Assembly: GCF_000372465.1 (NCBI RefSeq)
Contig: NZ_AQUZ01000054.1
Span: 1-61,181 of the forward strand
DNA from: Kribbella catacumbae DSM 19601
GTDB lineage: Bacteria; Actinomycetota; Actinomycetes; Propionibacteriales; Kribbellaceae
DNA length: 61,181 nucleotides
Direction: 5' to 3'
Each line of letters opens with the position of its first letter. Position 1 is the first letter of the stretch. Positions 16,860-27,882 of the stretch are shown piece after piece. The translations under genes and the position numbers were made by a program. The notes below the pieces were generated by a model. The model had not been told where the DNA came from. It saw nothing but the letters and a program-made list of their open reading frames with translations, and searched no databases.

Positions 16860-17252
16860 ATGACCGAGACAACCAACCCGACCACAGCCCCGGACACTGC
16901 GGCGAAGGAGGGTGCCGGCCGGCCGAGTGGACTGGTGCTTGCCGGTGCCGGGTCGTTGCTGGCGGTGTTCGCCTTCCTCGGCGGGACAGCCGTCGGGCAC
17001 GCCTGGGGCGGATCCGACGGCACCGGACAGACGCAGTTCAACGGCCCTGGAGGTGGACTCCGCCAATTCCCGGGCCAAGGGCAACAAGGAACGGTGCCCG
17101 GGCAAGGAACAACACCCGGGCAGGGAACCGTGCCAGGGCAGGGACAGCAGGGGACGGTACCCGGGCAAGGCCAGCAGGGGCAAGGGGTCACGCCACCCGG
17201 ATCTGACACACAGAACTCGAGCGCGGTCCCTGGCCAGGCCAGAACCACTTGA
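16860..17252 (+). CDS. Membrane-anchored Gly/Gln/Pro repeat protein
   Basis: A 130-aa protein with a short Thr/Ala N-terminus, one hydrophobic segment (GLVLAGAGSLLAVFAFLGG) and an extracytoplasmic low-complexity tail from residue 60. The tail repeats GQGQQGTVPGQG-type units with slight variations. It follows the GT39 gene by 23 nt and is probably in the same operon. The repeat tail may be a wall-spanning or glycosylated stalk, which would fit the neighbouring transferases, an inference. A perfect hairpin follows the gene. Confidence 0.7.
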   Translation: MTETTNPTTAPDTAAKEGAGRPSGLVLAGAGSLLAVFAFLGGTAVGHAWGGSDGTGQTQFNGPGGGLRQFPGQGQQGTVPGQGTTPGQGTVPGQGQQGTVPGQGQQGQGVTPPGSDTQNSSAVPGQARTT

Positions 17253-17266
17253 TCTGATGGTCTTCT

Positions 17267-17306
17267 GAGCGTGTCGTCCGGGTCCCAGCACACGGACGAC
17301 ACGCTC
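17267..17306 (+). terminator. Perfect 14-bp hairpin terminator
   Basis: GAGCGTGTCGTCCG (17267-17280) pairs perfectly with CGGACGACACGCTC (17293-17306) around a 12-nt loop, 14 nt after the repeat-protein stop. It closes the glycosyltransferase operon. Confidence 0.85.
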
Positions 17307-17346
17307 ATGCGTTCGTTTCAGGTAGTTGTGGGGTAAGGATCGGGTC

Positions 17347-17769
17347 GTGGAATGGTCGAACATCACCTGGTTCCTGACCGCGCTCGGAGCGGTCGTCGTG
17401 CTGCTGACGCGTGTCCGGCTGGGCGGTGACAAAGGCGACGACACGGCCAGACCCAGCGGGGTGGCGAGTTTCTCGTCCGCCCTGGTGCGGATTCACACCA
17501 CCGTCGGCGTCCTCACCCTGATCGTCTGGGTGGTTGCCCTCGTCATCGGCCGCCGCGAGATCGCGTTCGGTGCGCTGGCCGGCTGGTGGGCGCTGTCGGT
17601 CGTCGGGTTGTTGCTGCTGGCCCGCTGGTTGCCGAGCGCGAGCAAGCACGCCAAGGACAAGGCCACCGACGCCTGGGGCTCCGGCGCGGGCCTCTCCCTC
17701 CTCGGCCACGTCGGCATGGTTGTCGGCGTCACCTACTTCAGCTTCGTCACCTTCACCGACCGCCTCTAG
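17347..17769 (+). CDS. Small membrane protein of unknown function
   Basis: GTG 17347 (MEWSNITWFLTALGAVVVLL) lies downstream of an AAGGA ribosome site; the frame also reaches a TTG at 17326. The 140-aa product has about four transmembrane segments (including LIVWVVALVIG, ALAGWWALSVVGLLLLARWL and LSLLGHVGMVVGVTYFSFV) with one cytoplasmic Arg/Lys loop. I do not recognise the family. The 3' end overlaps the convergent TetR gene by 17 nt. Confidence 0.7.
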   Translation: MEWSNITWFLTALGAVVVLLTRVRLGGDKGDDTARPSGVASFSSALVRIHTTVGVLTLIVWVVALVIGRREIAFGALAGWWALSVVGLLLLARWLPSASKHAKDKATDAWGSGAGLSLLGHVGMVVGVTYFSFVTFTDRL

Positions 17770-18352
17770 CCAATCCGGCCAGCAATGCCGACAGGGCTTC
17801 CCGTACTGCGCTCTCCCACGCCTCGGCCGACAACGCCGTACCGGCTCCTGCGACGCGGTCGTAGAGCAGTCCGTCCATCATCGCCGCGACGGGCCAGGCG
17901 ATCGTGTCGGCCTCCGGAATCCCCGAGCCGGCCAGCAGCTCCGCGAGACCTTCGCGGAGGCGGCGGCCGCCCTGGACGATCGCATCCCGCAGTTCGGGTT
18001 GGCGGCTGGCCTCCAGGGACAGTTCGTAGCGGGCGATCAGGTCGTCCGGACGGTCGCGGACCAGGTGGAGGACCATCCCGGCCAGGAGTTCTTCCAGCTC
18101 CAGGTCAGCGGGTGGTTCGGCGGATCCCCGGGCTAGGTCCTGCTCGAGCATGCGGTTGACGCAGGCGGTGAGCAGAGCGCCTCGGGTGCGCAGGTAGTAC
18201 GACGTGGAGCCCGGTGGCAGGCCGGCTTCCTCGTCGACCGCGCGATGGGTAAGGCCACGCAGACCGCGGGTGGCTACGAGATGGATGGCGGCATCGGCGA
18301 TGGCGGCCCGGCGGTCCTCGCCGAGCGGCACCTTTTTCGTCACAGGCTCCAC
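17753..18352 (-). CDS. TetR-family transcriptional regulator
   Basis: A 199-aa regulator with an N-terminal HTH (RRAAIADAAIHLVATRGLRG, LTHRAVDEEAGLPPGSTSYYL) and a helical ligand domain. It is divergent from the FAD monooxygenase at 18391, and a 26-bp palindrome fills the short gap. The gene pair is a typical local repressor/flavoenzyme module, so the regulator probably controls the monooxygenase and itself. Confidence 0.9.
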   Translation of the reverse strand: MEPVTKKVPLGEDRRAAIADAAIHLVATRGLRGLTHRAVDEEAGLPPGSTSYYLRTRGALLTACVNRMLEQDLARGSAEPPADLELEELLAGMVLHLVRDRPDDLIARYELSLEASRQPELRDAIVQGGRRLREGLAELLAGSGIPEADTIAWPVAAMMDGLLYDRVAGAGTALSAEAWESAVREALSALLAGLARGGR

Positions 18353-18361
18353 TCTACTGAA

Positions 18362-18387
18362 CTCGACTCTACAGATGTAGAGTCGAG
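18362..18387. promoter_or_regulatory. TetR operator palindrome
   Basis: CTCGACTCTACA (18362-18373) and TGTAGAGTCGAG (18376-18387) are perfect inverted arms around GA. The site ends 3 nt before the monooxygenase ATG and begins 10 nt from the TetR start, so occupancy would block both genes. Confidence 0.87.
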
Positions 18388-18390
18388 GGC

Positions 18391-19479
18391 ATGAAGACAG
18401 CGATCGTGGTGGGAGCGGGGATCGGTGGGGTGACGGCGGCCGTCGCGCTGGAGCAGTGCGGCTGGCAGGTCACAGTGCTGGAGCGAGCGCCGGAGCTCGG
18501 CGAGGTCGGCGCGGGCATCTCGGTCTGGCCGGGTGCCGTCGCCGTCCTGGAGAGCCTCGGCGTGGAGGGAGTCGCGCAGGCCGCACGAGTGGGCGAAGCC
18601 GCCGGGATGCGCCGAGCGGACGGTCGCTGGATCGTCGAGGCGGCCGAGCTCAACATCGAGCTGCCGGTGATGATCCATCGCGCGCAACTGCATGAGCTGA
18701 TCACCAATCGCTTCGGCCTGGCCGTCAGCGTCCACACCGGCACCACTGTCACCGGCCTCACGCAGGACGCGACCGGCGTCACCGTGACAGCGGGCGAGCA
18801 GGAGTACCGCGCGGAGCTGGTGGTCGCCGCCGATGGGATTCGCAGTGTCGTCCGCGGACTGCTCTATCCCGAGTACCAGGGGCCGCGGTACTCCGGCTAC
18901 ACGGCGTACCGGGGGATCGCCGAGGTGGAGGTCGCCGACGGCGGTGGCGAGACTTGGGGCCGAGGGCAACGATTCGGGTTCGCGAAGCTGATCGACGGCC
19001 GGATCTACTGGTACGCAACGGCAAATCGTGAGGCCGGTGGCGCGGGCAATGACGTGGGGGAACGGTTCGCCGACTGGCACGAACCGATTCCGGCGTTGCT
19101 CGCGGCGACGCCCGCAGTACTGCGGAACGACATCTACGACCTGCCGACGCCGCTGGTCCCGTTCGTGCAAGGACGCGTGATCCTGCTCGGCGACGCGGCC
19201 CACGCGATGACGCCGAACATGGGTCGCGGCGGGTGCTCGGCGATCGAGGATGCCGGCGCCCTAGGCCGGGTGCTGCGGGATTCGCAGGCCCTGGCGGCCT
19301 ACGACGCCGAGCGGCGGCCCGCGACGACCAAGCTGGTCAAGCGGTCCAGGTCGATCGGGGTGATGGGCCAGCTGGACAACCCGATCCTCTGCACGGTGCG
19401 TGACGGCCTGCTCGGTCTCGGTGGCAAAGCGGCCGGGTTGCTGGCCAAACGGCGGAAGGTGGAACAATCGCCGGTGTGA
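18391..19479 (+). CDS. FAD-dependent monooxygenase
   Basis: A 362-aa class A flavoprotein hydroxylase of the PHBH/UbiH fold. The N-terminal GxGxxG dinucleotide motif (AIVVGAGIGGVTAAVALEQ) is followed by the ELVVAADGIRS (DG) motif and the second FAD motif VILLGDAAHAMTPNMGRGG. It uses NAD(P)H and O2 to hydroxylate an aromatic or similar substrate, which is not identifiable here. The operator palindrome abuts the start. The stop overlaps purC by 4 nt, so a TetR-controlled transcript runs into a purine gene. Confidence 0.9.
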   Translation: MKTAIVVGAGIGGVTAAVALEQCGWQVTVLERAPELGEVGAGISVWPGAVAVLESLGVEGVAQAARVGEAAGMRRADGRWIVEAAELNIELPVMIHRAQLHELITNRFGLAVSVHTGTTVTGLTQDATGVTVTAGEQEYRAELVVAADGIRSVVRGLLYPEYQGPRYSGYTAYRGIAEVEVADGGGETWGRGQRFGFAKLIDGRIYWYATANREAGGAGNDVGERFADWHEPIPALLAATPAVLRNDIYDLPTPLVPFVQGRVILLGDAAHAMTPNMGRGGCSAIEDAGALGRVLRDSQALAAYDAERRPATTKLVKRSRSIGVMGQLDNPILCTVRDGLLGLGGKAAGLLAKRRKVEQSPV

Positions 19480-20348
19480 TCACACCTCCGCAGGCTGTCG
19501 AGATCCCTGGCGCGAAGCATCTGCACTCCGGCAAGGTCCGCGACCTGTACGAGCTGGAGTCGGGTGACCTGCTGATGGTCGCCAGCGACCGGATGAGCGC
19601 GTTCGACTGGATCCTGGACCGGCCGATCCCGGACAAGGGCAAGGTGCTGACCGCGATGAGCCTGTGGTGGTTCGAGCAGTTCGGCGTCCCGAACCACCTC
19701 ATCTCGACCGACGTACCGGCCGAGGTCGCCGGGCGTGCGGTGATCTGCGAGCGGCTGGACATGCTGCCGGTCGAGTGCGTCGCGCGCGGCTACCTGAGCG
19801 GCTCCGGCCTGCTGGACTACAACGCCACCGGCGAGGTCTGTGGCATCCCGCTGCGCGCCGGCCTGGTCGAGGGCTCACGGCTGGACGAGCCGATCTTCAC
19901 CCCGGCGAGCAAGGCCGACCTCGGCGAACACGACGAGAACGTCTCGTACGACGCGGTGGTGGCGACCGTCGGCGCCCAGACGGCCGAAGCGTTGCGGAAG
20001 CTCACGCTGGACATCTACTCGCAGGCACACGTGATCGCCGAGCGCCGCGGGATCATCCTGGCCGACACCAAGTTCGAGTTCGGTACCCGCGCGGACGGCA
20101 CGATCGTGCTCGCCGACGAGGTGCTGACGCCGGACTCGAGCCGGTACTGGCCGGCCTCCGAATGGGAGCCGGGCAAGCAGCAACCGTCGTACGACAAGCA
20201 GATCGTGCGTGACTGGCTGCAGTTCGAGTCCGGCTGGGACCGGCACTCCGGCGAAGCCCCGCCGCCGATGTCGGACGAGGTAGTCGAGCGGACCCGCGCG
20301 GCGTACGTCGACGCCTACGAGCGACTGACCGGCCAGACCTTCAGCTGA
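19476..20348 (+). CDS. purC: SAICAR synthase
   Basis: A 290-aa phosphoribosylaminoimidazole-succinocarboxamide synthase, which adds aspartate to CAIR. Signatures are GKVRDLYE near the N-terminus, SDRMSAFDWILD, VARGYLSGSG, and LADTKFEFG with LADEVLTPDSSRYW. GTG 19476 overlaps the monooxygenase stop (GTGA). Length and motifs match the long actinobacterial form. Confidence 0.96.
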   Translation: MITPPQAVEIPGAKHLHSGKVRDLYELESGDLLMVASDRMSAFDWILDRPIPDKGKVLTAMSLWWFEQFGVPNHLISTDVPAEVAGRAVICERLDMLPVECVARGYLSGSGLLDYNATGEVCGIPLRAGLVEGSRLDEPIFTPASKADLGEHDENVSYDAVVATVGAQTAEALRKLTLDIYSQAHVIAERRGIILADTKFEFGTRADGTIVLADEVLTPDSSRYWPASEWEPGKQQPSYDKQIVRDWLQFESGWDRHSGEAPPPMSDEVVERTRAAYVDAYERLTGQTFS

Positions 20349-20360
20349 GCTCACCGCGGC

Positions 20361-20849
20361 TCAGAACAGGCTGACGCCCAGGGCGAGGGTGATGAAGCGG
20401 GCCAGGCGGCCGGCTAGGACTGAGAGGGTGAAGGTGGTTACGCCCATTCGGCTGGCGCCGGCGATCAGGGCCACGCCGTACAGGGGTGGGATGCCGACCG
20501 AGGAGCTCAGGAGGGTGACTGGGATGCCCCAGCGGCGGTCGCTGAGGGCGTCGAGCAGGCGTTTGCTGACGTCGCGGTTCCACTGGATGAAGCGGCCGCG
20601 GCGGGTGTCGAGGTTGGCCGGCTTGAGCGCCTTGGTCTTCCGTGCCGCGTAGCCGGGCCGGTATCGGACCGCCAGGAACATCGCCAGCTTGCCGATGGTC
20701 TGGCCGACCGAGACGCCGATCGCAGCGGCCACCGGGTCGAGCGCCCCAGAGGCGCCGGCGCCGACGACATAGACCTCGGCGTTCAGCACAGGGATGACGG
20801 CGGACCCGATCCCGAAGCCCACCGCCAGCACCAACTGCCACGCCCACAT
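20361..20849 (-). CDS. Small VTT/YqaA-like membrane protein
   Basis: A 162-aa membrane protein with an N-terminal helix (WQLVLAVGFGIGSAVIPVLN), a glycine-rich reentrant-like region (DPVAAAIGVSVGQTIGKLAM) and C-terminal WGIPVTLLSSSVGIPPLYG, which resembles the VTT (DedA/YqaA) group. It converges on purC and is separated from the permease gene by 75 nt. Members of the fold move or maintain membrane lipids, but substrate and role are unknown here. Confidence 0.65.
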   Translation of the reverse strand: MWAWQLVLAVGFGIGSAVIPVLNAEVYVVGAGASGALDPVAAAIGVSVGQTIGKLAMFLAVRYRPGYAARKTKALKPANLDTRRGRFIQWNRDVSKRLLDALSDRRWGIPVTLLSSSVGIPPLYGVALIAGASRMGVTTFTLSVLAGRLARFITLALGVSLF

Positions 20850-20924
20850 GTCCTAGAGGCTATGCGGCGATACCTGCCGAATCAGGGAGGCCAGCACCAC
20901 TTCCGGGGGAACCCAGCACTACCC

Positions 20925-21950
20925 CTAGGTGGACCGCAGGTTCTCCGCGGCCACCGCTTCGTGCACCTGCCCACGCAGCAGGTACGCCGCCGCGTTCGCG
21001 GCCAGCCAGGTGAGCAGTGCGCCTCCGGCGATCGCAGCGGCCACCATCAGCGCCGCGCTGGACTTGTCGCCCCCGTAGAACAGCTGCACTGACGCGAGGT
21101 CGTAGTTGAGGACCACGCCGATGGCGAGTCCTGCAGTAACGGCCGGTGTGATGCAGGACGTCAACTGGTAGCGGACCGAGGTGCGTAGCTCGGCCTCTCC
21201 GACACCGAGGACGTTCAGCGCGGTCAACTGGCGCCGCTGGTCCAGCAGGTCGTCGGCAGTACCGGCCAGCAGTCCTACGCCCGCGATCAGCGCGATGAAC
21301 ATGGCGGCACCCGCTGCGAAGGCGAACCCGGCCAACTGGAAGCCGGTCGTGTGCCTGCTGTAGTCCTCCCGTGAGAGTTGCTCGGCCAGCGTGCCGGCCA
21401 TGTAGCCGAGGGTCAGGCCGCAGAACGCCAGCAGTCCGAGCATCCGGCCGAGCGGGCGGATCGTCCGGAGCAGCCGTCCGCCGGCCAGCACCTTCAGCGG
21501 GTTCCCGGACCGGGTCAGCCGCCGGCCCTGCCAAGCCAGTACCGCGGTGGGCAGAGCTAGACAAATCACGATCGCGCTGAGAGCCGGTAGTGCGGAGACG
21601 GTGAAGAAGGAGACGCCCTGACGGTCGACGAGGCGACACAGCAACCAGACTCCCAGCGCGCCCACGACGACCAACGTCGCCCGGGTCGGCTTCTGCGCCT
21701 TCACCGGCTTGTCCCGGGGATCCGAGACGACACCGCGCCCGAACAACCCGCCGACCGCAGCTGCGGCCGCCGCCAGCACGAAAGCCACGATCGGCCAGGT
21801 CGCCAGATCCACTGCATTGCCTGGCGGCAGCATGCGCGCGGTCCTCGGCAGCAGCTGGATCGCCAGCACCAGCACGAGGTACAGCGGTCCCGCGAGGAGG
21901 CCACCGATGAGACCGCCCACCCCAGCCTCGACTGCGCCGAGCCCGCGCAC
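20925..21950 (-). CDS. FtsX-like ABC-type permease, probable 5' frameshift
   Basis: The 341-aa frame from GTG 21950 encodes about eight transmembrane segments with a DLLDQRRQLTALNVLGVGEA stretch typical of FtsX-like permease cores. A better start exists at ATG 21985, overlapping the PadR stop (ATGA) with a GGAGA site, reading MTDLALELLRVR. That frame differs by one base from the long frame, with the junction near 21951-21955. A one-base loss, real or from sequencing, therefore probably cut off the first 10-12 residues. No ATP-binding gene is adjacent. It is probably exporter-like and PadR controlled. Confidence 0.65.
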   Translation of the reverse strand: MRGLGAVEAGVGGLIGGLLAGPLYLVLVLAIQLLPRTARMLPPGNAVDLATWPIVAFVLAAAAAAVGGLFGRGVVSDPRDKPVKAQKPTRATLVVVGALGVWLLCRLVDRQGVSFFTVSALPALSAIVICLALPTAVLAWQGRRLTRSGNPLKVLAGGRLLRTIRPLGRMLGLLAFCGLTLGYMAGTLAEQLSREDYSRHTTGFQLAGFAFAAGAAMFIALIAGVGLLAGTADDLLDQRRQLTALNVLGVGEAELRTSVRYQLTSCITPAVTAGLAIGVVLNYDLASVQLFYGGDKSSAALMVAAAIAGGALLTWLAANAAAYLLRGQVHEAVAAENLRST

Positions 21951-21981
21951 CTGACGCGGAGCAGCTCCAGGGCGAGGTCGG

Positions 21982-22509
21982 TCATCGACGGGTCTCCTTC
22001 AGGTCGTTGATCCGGTCGAGCGCGCTGTCGAGCCAGCGCAGGTCGGCGTCCAGGTGGATGGCGACGAAGTCCCGGGCCAGCCGGGCCGGGGTGTCGTCCT
22101 CTTCGCCGGTGGAGGCGCTGCGGAGTTCGCGGATCCGGCGCAGGTGGCTGGACCGCTGCCGGGCCAGGAACGCGGTCGCGTCCTCGCCGGTGTGGATGGT
22201 CGCGATCACCTTGCGGACCATCTCGTCCACCGCCCCCAGCGCGGGCTGAATCGGCTCTGCCAGCCAGGCGGCAAGGTGCTCGCGGCCCTGCTGGGTGAGC
22301 CCGTAGACGGTCCGCTCGGGCCCTCCCTCCGAGCCGCGGTCCACCACCTCGACGAGTTGGTCGCGCTCCAGTCGGGACAGCGTCGTGTAGACCTGCCCGA
22401 ACGCCAGCGGACGGCTGTCGGGGAACCACGCGTCGTGTCCGCGCTTCACGTCGTACCCGTGCGCGGGGCCGCCGTGCAGCAGGCCCAGAACGAGCTCAGC
22501 AGTTGCCAT
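21982..22509 (-). CDS. PadR-family transcriptional regulator
   Basis: A 175-aa PadR protein starting at ATG 22509 (MATAELVLGLLHGGPAHGYD); the frame extends 6 codons further upstream, to 22527. The winged helix (VYTTLSRLERDQLVEVVDRG, ERTVYGLTQQGREHLAAWL) is followed by a C-terminal coiled dimerisation helix (LRRIRELR...DLRWLDSALDRIND). It is co-transcribed with the permease gene (4-nt overlap) and likely represses both. A TGTA-type inverted repeat lies just upstream. Confidence 0.9.
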   Translation of the reverse strand: MATAELVLGLLHGGPAHGYDVKRGHDAWFPDSRPLAFGQVYTTLSRLERDQLVEVVDRGSEGGPERTVYGLTQQGREHLAAWLAEPIQPALGAVDEMVRKVIATIHTGEDATAFLARQRSSHLRRIRELRSASTGEEDDTPARLARDFVAIHLDADLRWLDSALDRINDLKETRR

Positions 22510-22519
22510 GCCGATGACT

Positions 22520-22534
22520 ATACACACGATGTAT
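22520..22534. promoter_or_regulatory. Candidate PadR operator
   Basis: ATACA (22520-22524) and TGTAT (22530-22534) form a 5-bp inverted repeat with a 5-nt spacer, 10 nt upstream of the PadR ATG at 22509. PadR proteins commonly bind TGTA/TACA-type dyads. The site is short, so the call is tentative. Confidence 0.4.
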
Positions 22535-22624
22535 GTACTGAGTGAATAGTCGTGCGATGCGGGTGAACTCCGGTTCGGTCGGTAGGATTCACCGCGTCAG
22601 CCGGATCGAAACCAGGAGTTATCA

Positions 22625-22879
22625 GTGGCTCGCGTTGTCGTCGACGTCATGCTCAAGCCCGAGATCCTCGACCCGCAGGGCAAGGCGGTGCACGGCGCGT
22701 TCGGCCGGCTCGGCTTCTCTCGTGTGGCCGACGTCCGCCAGGGCAAGCGCTTCGAGATCACCCTGGACGGTGAGGCGACCGAGGAACAGGTCGCCGAGAT
22801 CCGCAAGGCCGCGGACACCCTGCTGGCCAACCCGGTGATCGAGGACTACACCCTGCACGTCGAGAGCGACGAACAGTGA
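22625..22879 (+). CDS. purS: Phosphoribosylformylglycinamidine synthase subunit PurS
   Basis: An 84-aa small subunit that dimerises and bridges PurQ and PurL in the three-part FGAM synthase. Recognisable stretches are VDVMLKPEILDPQGKAVHGA, LGFSRVADVRQGKRFE and NPVIEDYTL. GTG 22625 follows a CAGGAG ribosome site. The stop overlaps purQ by 4 nt. Confidence 0.95.
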   Translation: MARVVVDVMLKPEILDPQGKAVHGAFGRLGFSRVADVRQGKRFEITLDGEATEEQVAEIRKAADTLLANPVIEDYTLHVESDEQ

Positions 22880-23547
22880 AGATCGGGGTCGTCACCTTCC
22901 CGGGCTCGCTGGACGACGTCGACGCCCGCCGGGCCGCCGCGGTCGCGGGCGCCGAGGCGGTCGCGCTCTGGCACGGTGACGCCGACCTGCACGGCGTCGA
23001 CGCGGTCGTCCTGCCGGGCGGCTTCTCGTACGGCGACTACCTGCGCGCCGGAGCGATCTCCCGGTTCGCGCCGGTGATGGACACGATCATCAAGAAGGCC
23101 GGCGGAGGCCTGCCGGTGCTCGGCATCTGCAACGGCTTCCAGGTGCTGTGCGAGTCGCACCTGCTGCCGGGCGCGCTGATCAAGAACCACCACCGCAAGT
23201 TCATCTGCAAGGACCAGGCGCTGCGGATCGAGAACAACCGCACCGCGTGGACCAGCGACTACGACGCGAACCACGAGATCACCATCGTGCTGAAGAATCA
23301 GGACGGGTCGTACGTCGCGGACGAGGCCACCCTGGACCGGCTCGAGGGCGAGGGCCTGGTGGTCGCCCGCTACCTGGACGAGAACCCGAACGGTTCGTAC
23401 CGTGACATCGCCGGGATCAGCAACGAGCGCGGCAACGTGGTCGGCCTGATGCCGCACCCGGAGCACTGCGTCGAGACCCTGACCGGCCCGAGCACTGACG
23501 GCCTGGGCTTCTTCACCTCGGTCCTGAAGGCCGTCGTCGCCTCCTAA
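22876..23547 (+). CDS. purQ: Phosphoribosylformylglycinamidine synthase subunit PurQ
   Basis: A 223-aa class I glutamine amidotransferase that releases ammonia from glutamine for PurL. The catalytic Cys lies in PVLGICNGFQVL, with the His/Glu pair in GLMPHPEHCVE. VLPGGFSYGDYLRAGAI is diagnostic. GTG 22876 overlaps purS. The stop shares one base with the next gene, which is not purL but a membrane protein. Confidence 0.96.
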   Translation: MKIGVVTFPGSLDDVDARRAAAVAGAEAVALWHGDADLHGVDAVVLPGGFSYGDYLRAGAISRFAPVMDTIIKKAGGGLPVLGICNGFQVLCESHLLPGALIKNHHRKFICKDQALRIENNRTAWTSDYDANHEITIVLKNQDGSYVADEATLDRLEGEGLVVARYLDENPNGSYRDIAGISNERGNVVGLMPHPEHCVETLTGPSTDGLGFFTSVLKAVVAS

Positions 23548-25620
23548 TGACGTCACGGAGGGTGCGGCGCTTCCTGGCCCGCGCCCTGTTCCTAGCCGCC
23601 GCGGTTGCGACCTCAGCCGGTGCTGTCTCCGCCGGTACTGCGTCGGCCGTTCGGCCGCAGGACCCGCAAGCCCTGCTGGCGAAGGTTGTTGTGATCGGTG
23701 TTCCGGGGCTGAGCTGGTACGACGTGCAGGCTTCGCCTGAGCTGACGGCGCTGGTCGACCAGTCGCATGTCGGCTCGATCACCGTGAAGACCGCCGGACC
23801 GCACACCTGTCCGGTCGACGGCTGGCTGACGATCAGTGCCGGTACTCGTGCCTGGGGCAGCGTCCCTGACCAGCAGTGCGGTGACCTGCCGAGTGTGGTC
23901 GACGGCAAGGTGCAGAACTGGCAGACGTACGTCGACCGCCAGGCCGAGCACCACACCGGCGCGCCCATCGGCCGCCTTGCGGAGAGCCGAAGCCGAAACA
24001 ACATCTGCGGCTTCGGCCCGGGTGCTGCTGTCGCCCTCGCCCGTACCGACGGCACGGTCGAGAACTGGCAGCCCCAGCTCGACCAGGCGAAGCTGGCGAG
24101 TCCTGCCTGCGGCTACGCGATCATCGACGCCGGTGCCCTGCCGCTGCGTGAAGGCCGGGAGGAAGCCCGCAAGAAGGTCGCCGACCTGGTTGCCCAAGCC
24201 CGTGCTGCCGATGGTTGGGTCCTGCTCGTCGGCATCAGCCAGTCGGCTGCCAATGCCCACCAAGAGCCCCTGGTCGCGATGCAGCTCCCGCCGGACGACG
24301 GCCCGCGCTGGCTGACCAGCGACTCCACTCGCCGGCCAGGCCTGATCCAGCTCACCGACCTCACCGCGACCGTACTGCGCGGCGCAGCGAAGCCCGTCGA
24401 CCCAGCCGGCGCCGAAGAATCCGGCCCGCTCGACGGCAACGAGATCCACTTCACCGGCGACCGGCACACGGATGCAGCCGCCGTGATCGAGGACCGCCTC
24501 GACACGAACGAGCGCTTCGAGCACCCTCGCCCGATGCTGGTCGCCGTCGCGATGACCTTGCTGGTGGCGCAGCTGGCCGCCCTCGGCTGGTTCCTCAAGA
24601 CCCGCAGCCGACGGGCCCGGAGCACGAGTGAATTCACCATGCTGGCCCAGGGCGGGTTCTTCATCGCCGTCTTCCTCTCCACGGCGACCGTCTGGTGGCG
24701 CTGGCCGGATCCAGGCCTCTCCCTGTACTTCGTGGTGCTTGCGATCAGCGCGGCCTTTGCCGGAGTGGCCCGGGCGGTGCTGAAGCAATGGGCCGGCCTG
24801 GGCATCCTGCTGGCGGCCTACCTGATCCTGTTGGCCGACGGGATGCTGGGGACGCCGCTGCAGTTCGGCAGCATGTTCACTGACGGCCCGGTCATCGGTG
24901 GGCGGTTCTACGGCTTCGGGAACTCCACCTTCGCCACCCTGGCGGTCGCTGCGCTCGTCACGGCCGGCTGGGTCGCCCAGCGGCTGCTGGACCAGAGCCG
25001 GGTCAAGGCGGCGCTCGCGGTACTGGCTATCGGCGGCCTCGCGATCATCGTGGACGGCAAGCCGGGCTGGGGGACCGACTTCGGCGGCATCATCGCGCTG
25101 ACGCCCGCAGTACTGCTGATGGCGTGGCTGACCTGGCGAGGCGGCATCACGCTGAAGGCAGTGGTCGGCATCGGCCTTGCGGGAGTGCTTGCTGTCTCCG
25201 CTGTCGCCTTCCTGGACTACCTGCGGCCGGCGGACCAGCGCAGCCACTTTGGCACCTTCGTGGAGCGGCTGCTCGACGGTGACGTGGGCGATGTGCTGAT
25301 CCGGAAGCTGCAGATGTCGCTGGGGTTCTTCCAGTCGCCGGCCGGCTGGTTCATGCTCGCCGGCGTCGTACTGGCGATGATCGCGACCGTGTGGCCGGAC
25401 AAGGTCCCCTTCGAGAGCTACCGCCGTTTCTACGCCAGCCGGCCTATGGTTCGGCCGACGCTGCTCGCACTGTCGACCTGCGGTCTGGTCGGCATGCTGC
25501 TGAACGACGCCGGGGTCGCCCTGCCCGCGATCATGACCGGCTTCACCCTGCCCTTGTTAGTGGCCCACCTGCTGGCCGCTACCGTTTCACCCGAGTCCCA
25601 CCTAGTTCAGGAGTCATCAA

Positions 25621-25643
<23 letters not shown>
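23547..25643 (+). CDS. Secreted-domain membrane protein inserted between purQ and purL
   Basis: A 698-aa protein. It has an Arg-rich signal sequence (RRVRRFLARALFLAAAVATS), then an extracytoplasmic domain of about 300 residues with alkaline-phosphatase-superfamily flavour (VVVIGVPGLSWYDVQA, then CPVDGWLTISAGTRAW), then about 10 transmembrane segments from residue 330 to the end. The usual metal-binding Asp/His set is not evident, so it may be a degenerate, non-catalytic fold. It overlaps purQ by 1 nt and purL by 23 nt, so it is translated with the purine genes although no purine role is obvious. Possible jobs are envelope polymer or lipid handling. Confidence 0.75.
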
Positions 25644-27882
<2,239 letters not shown>

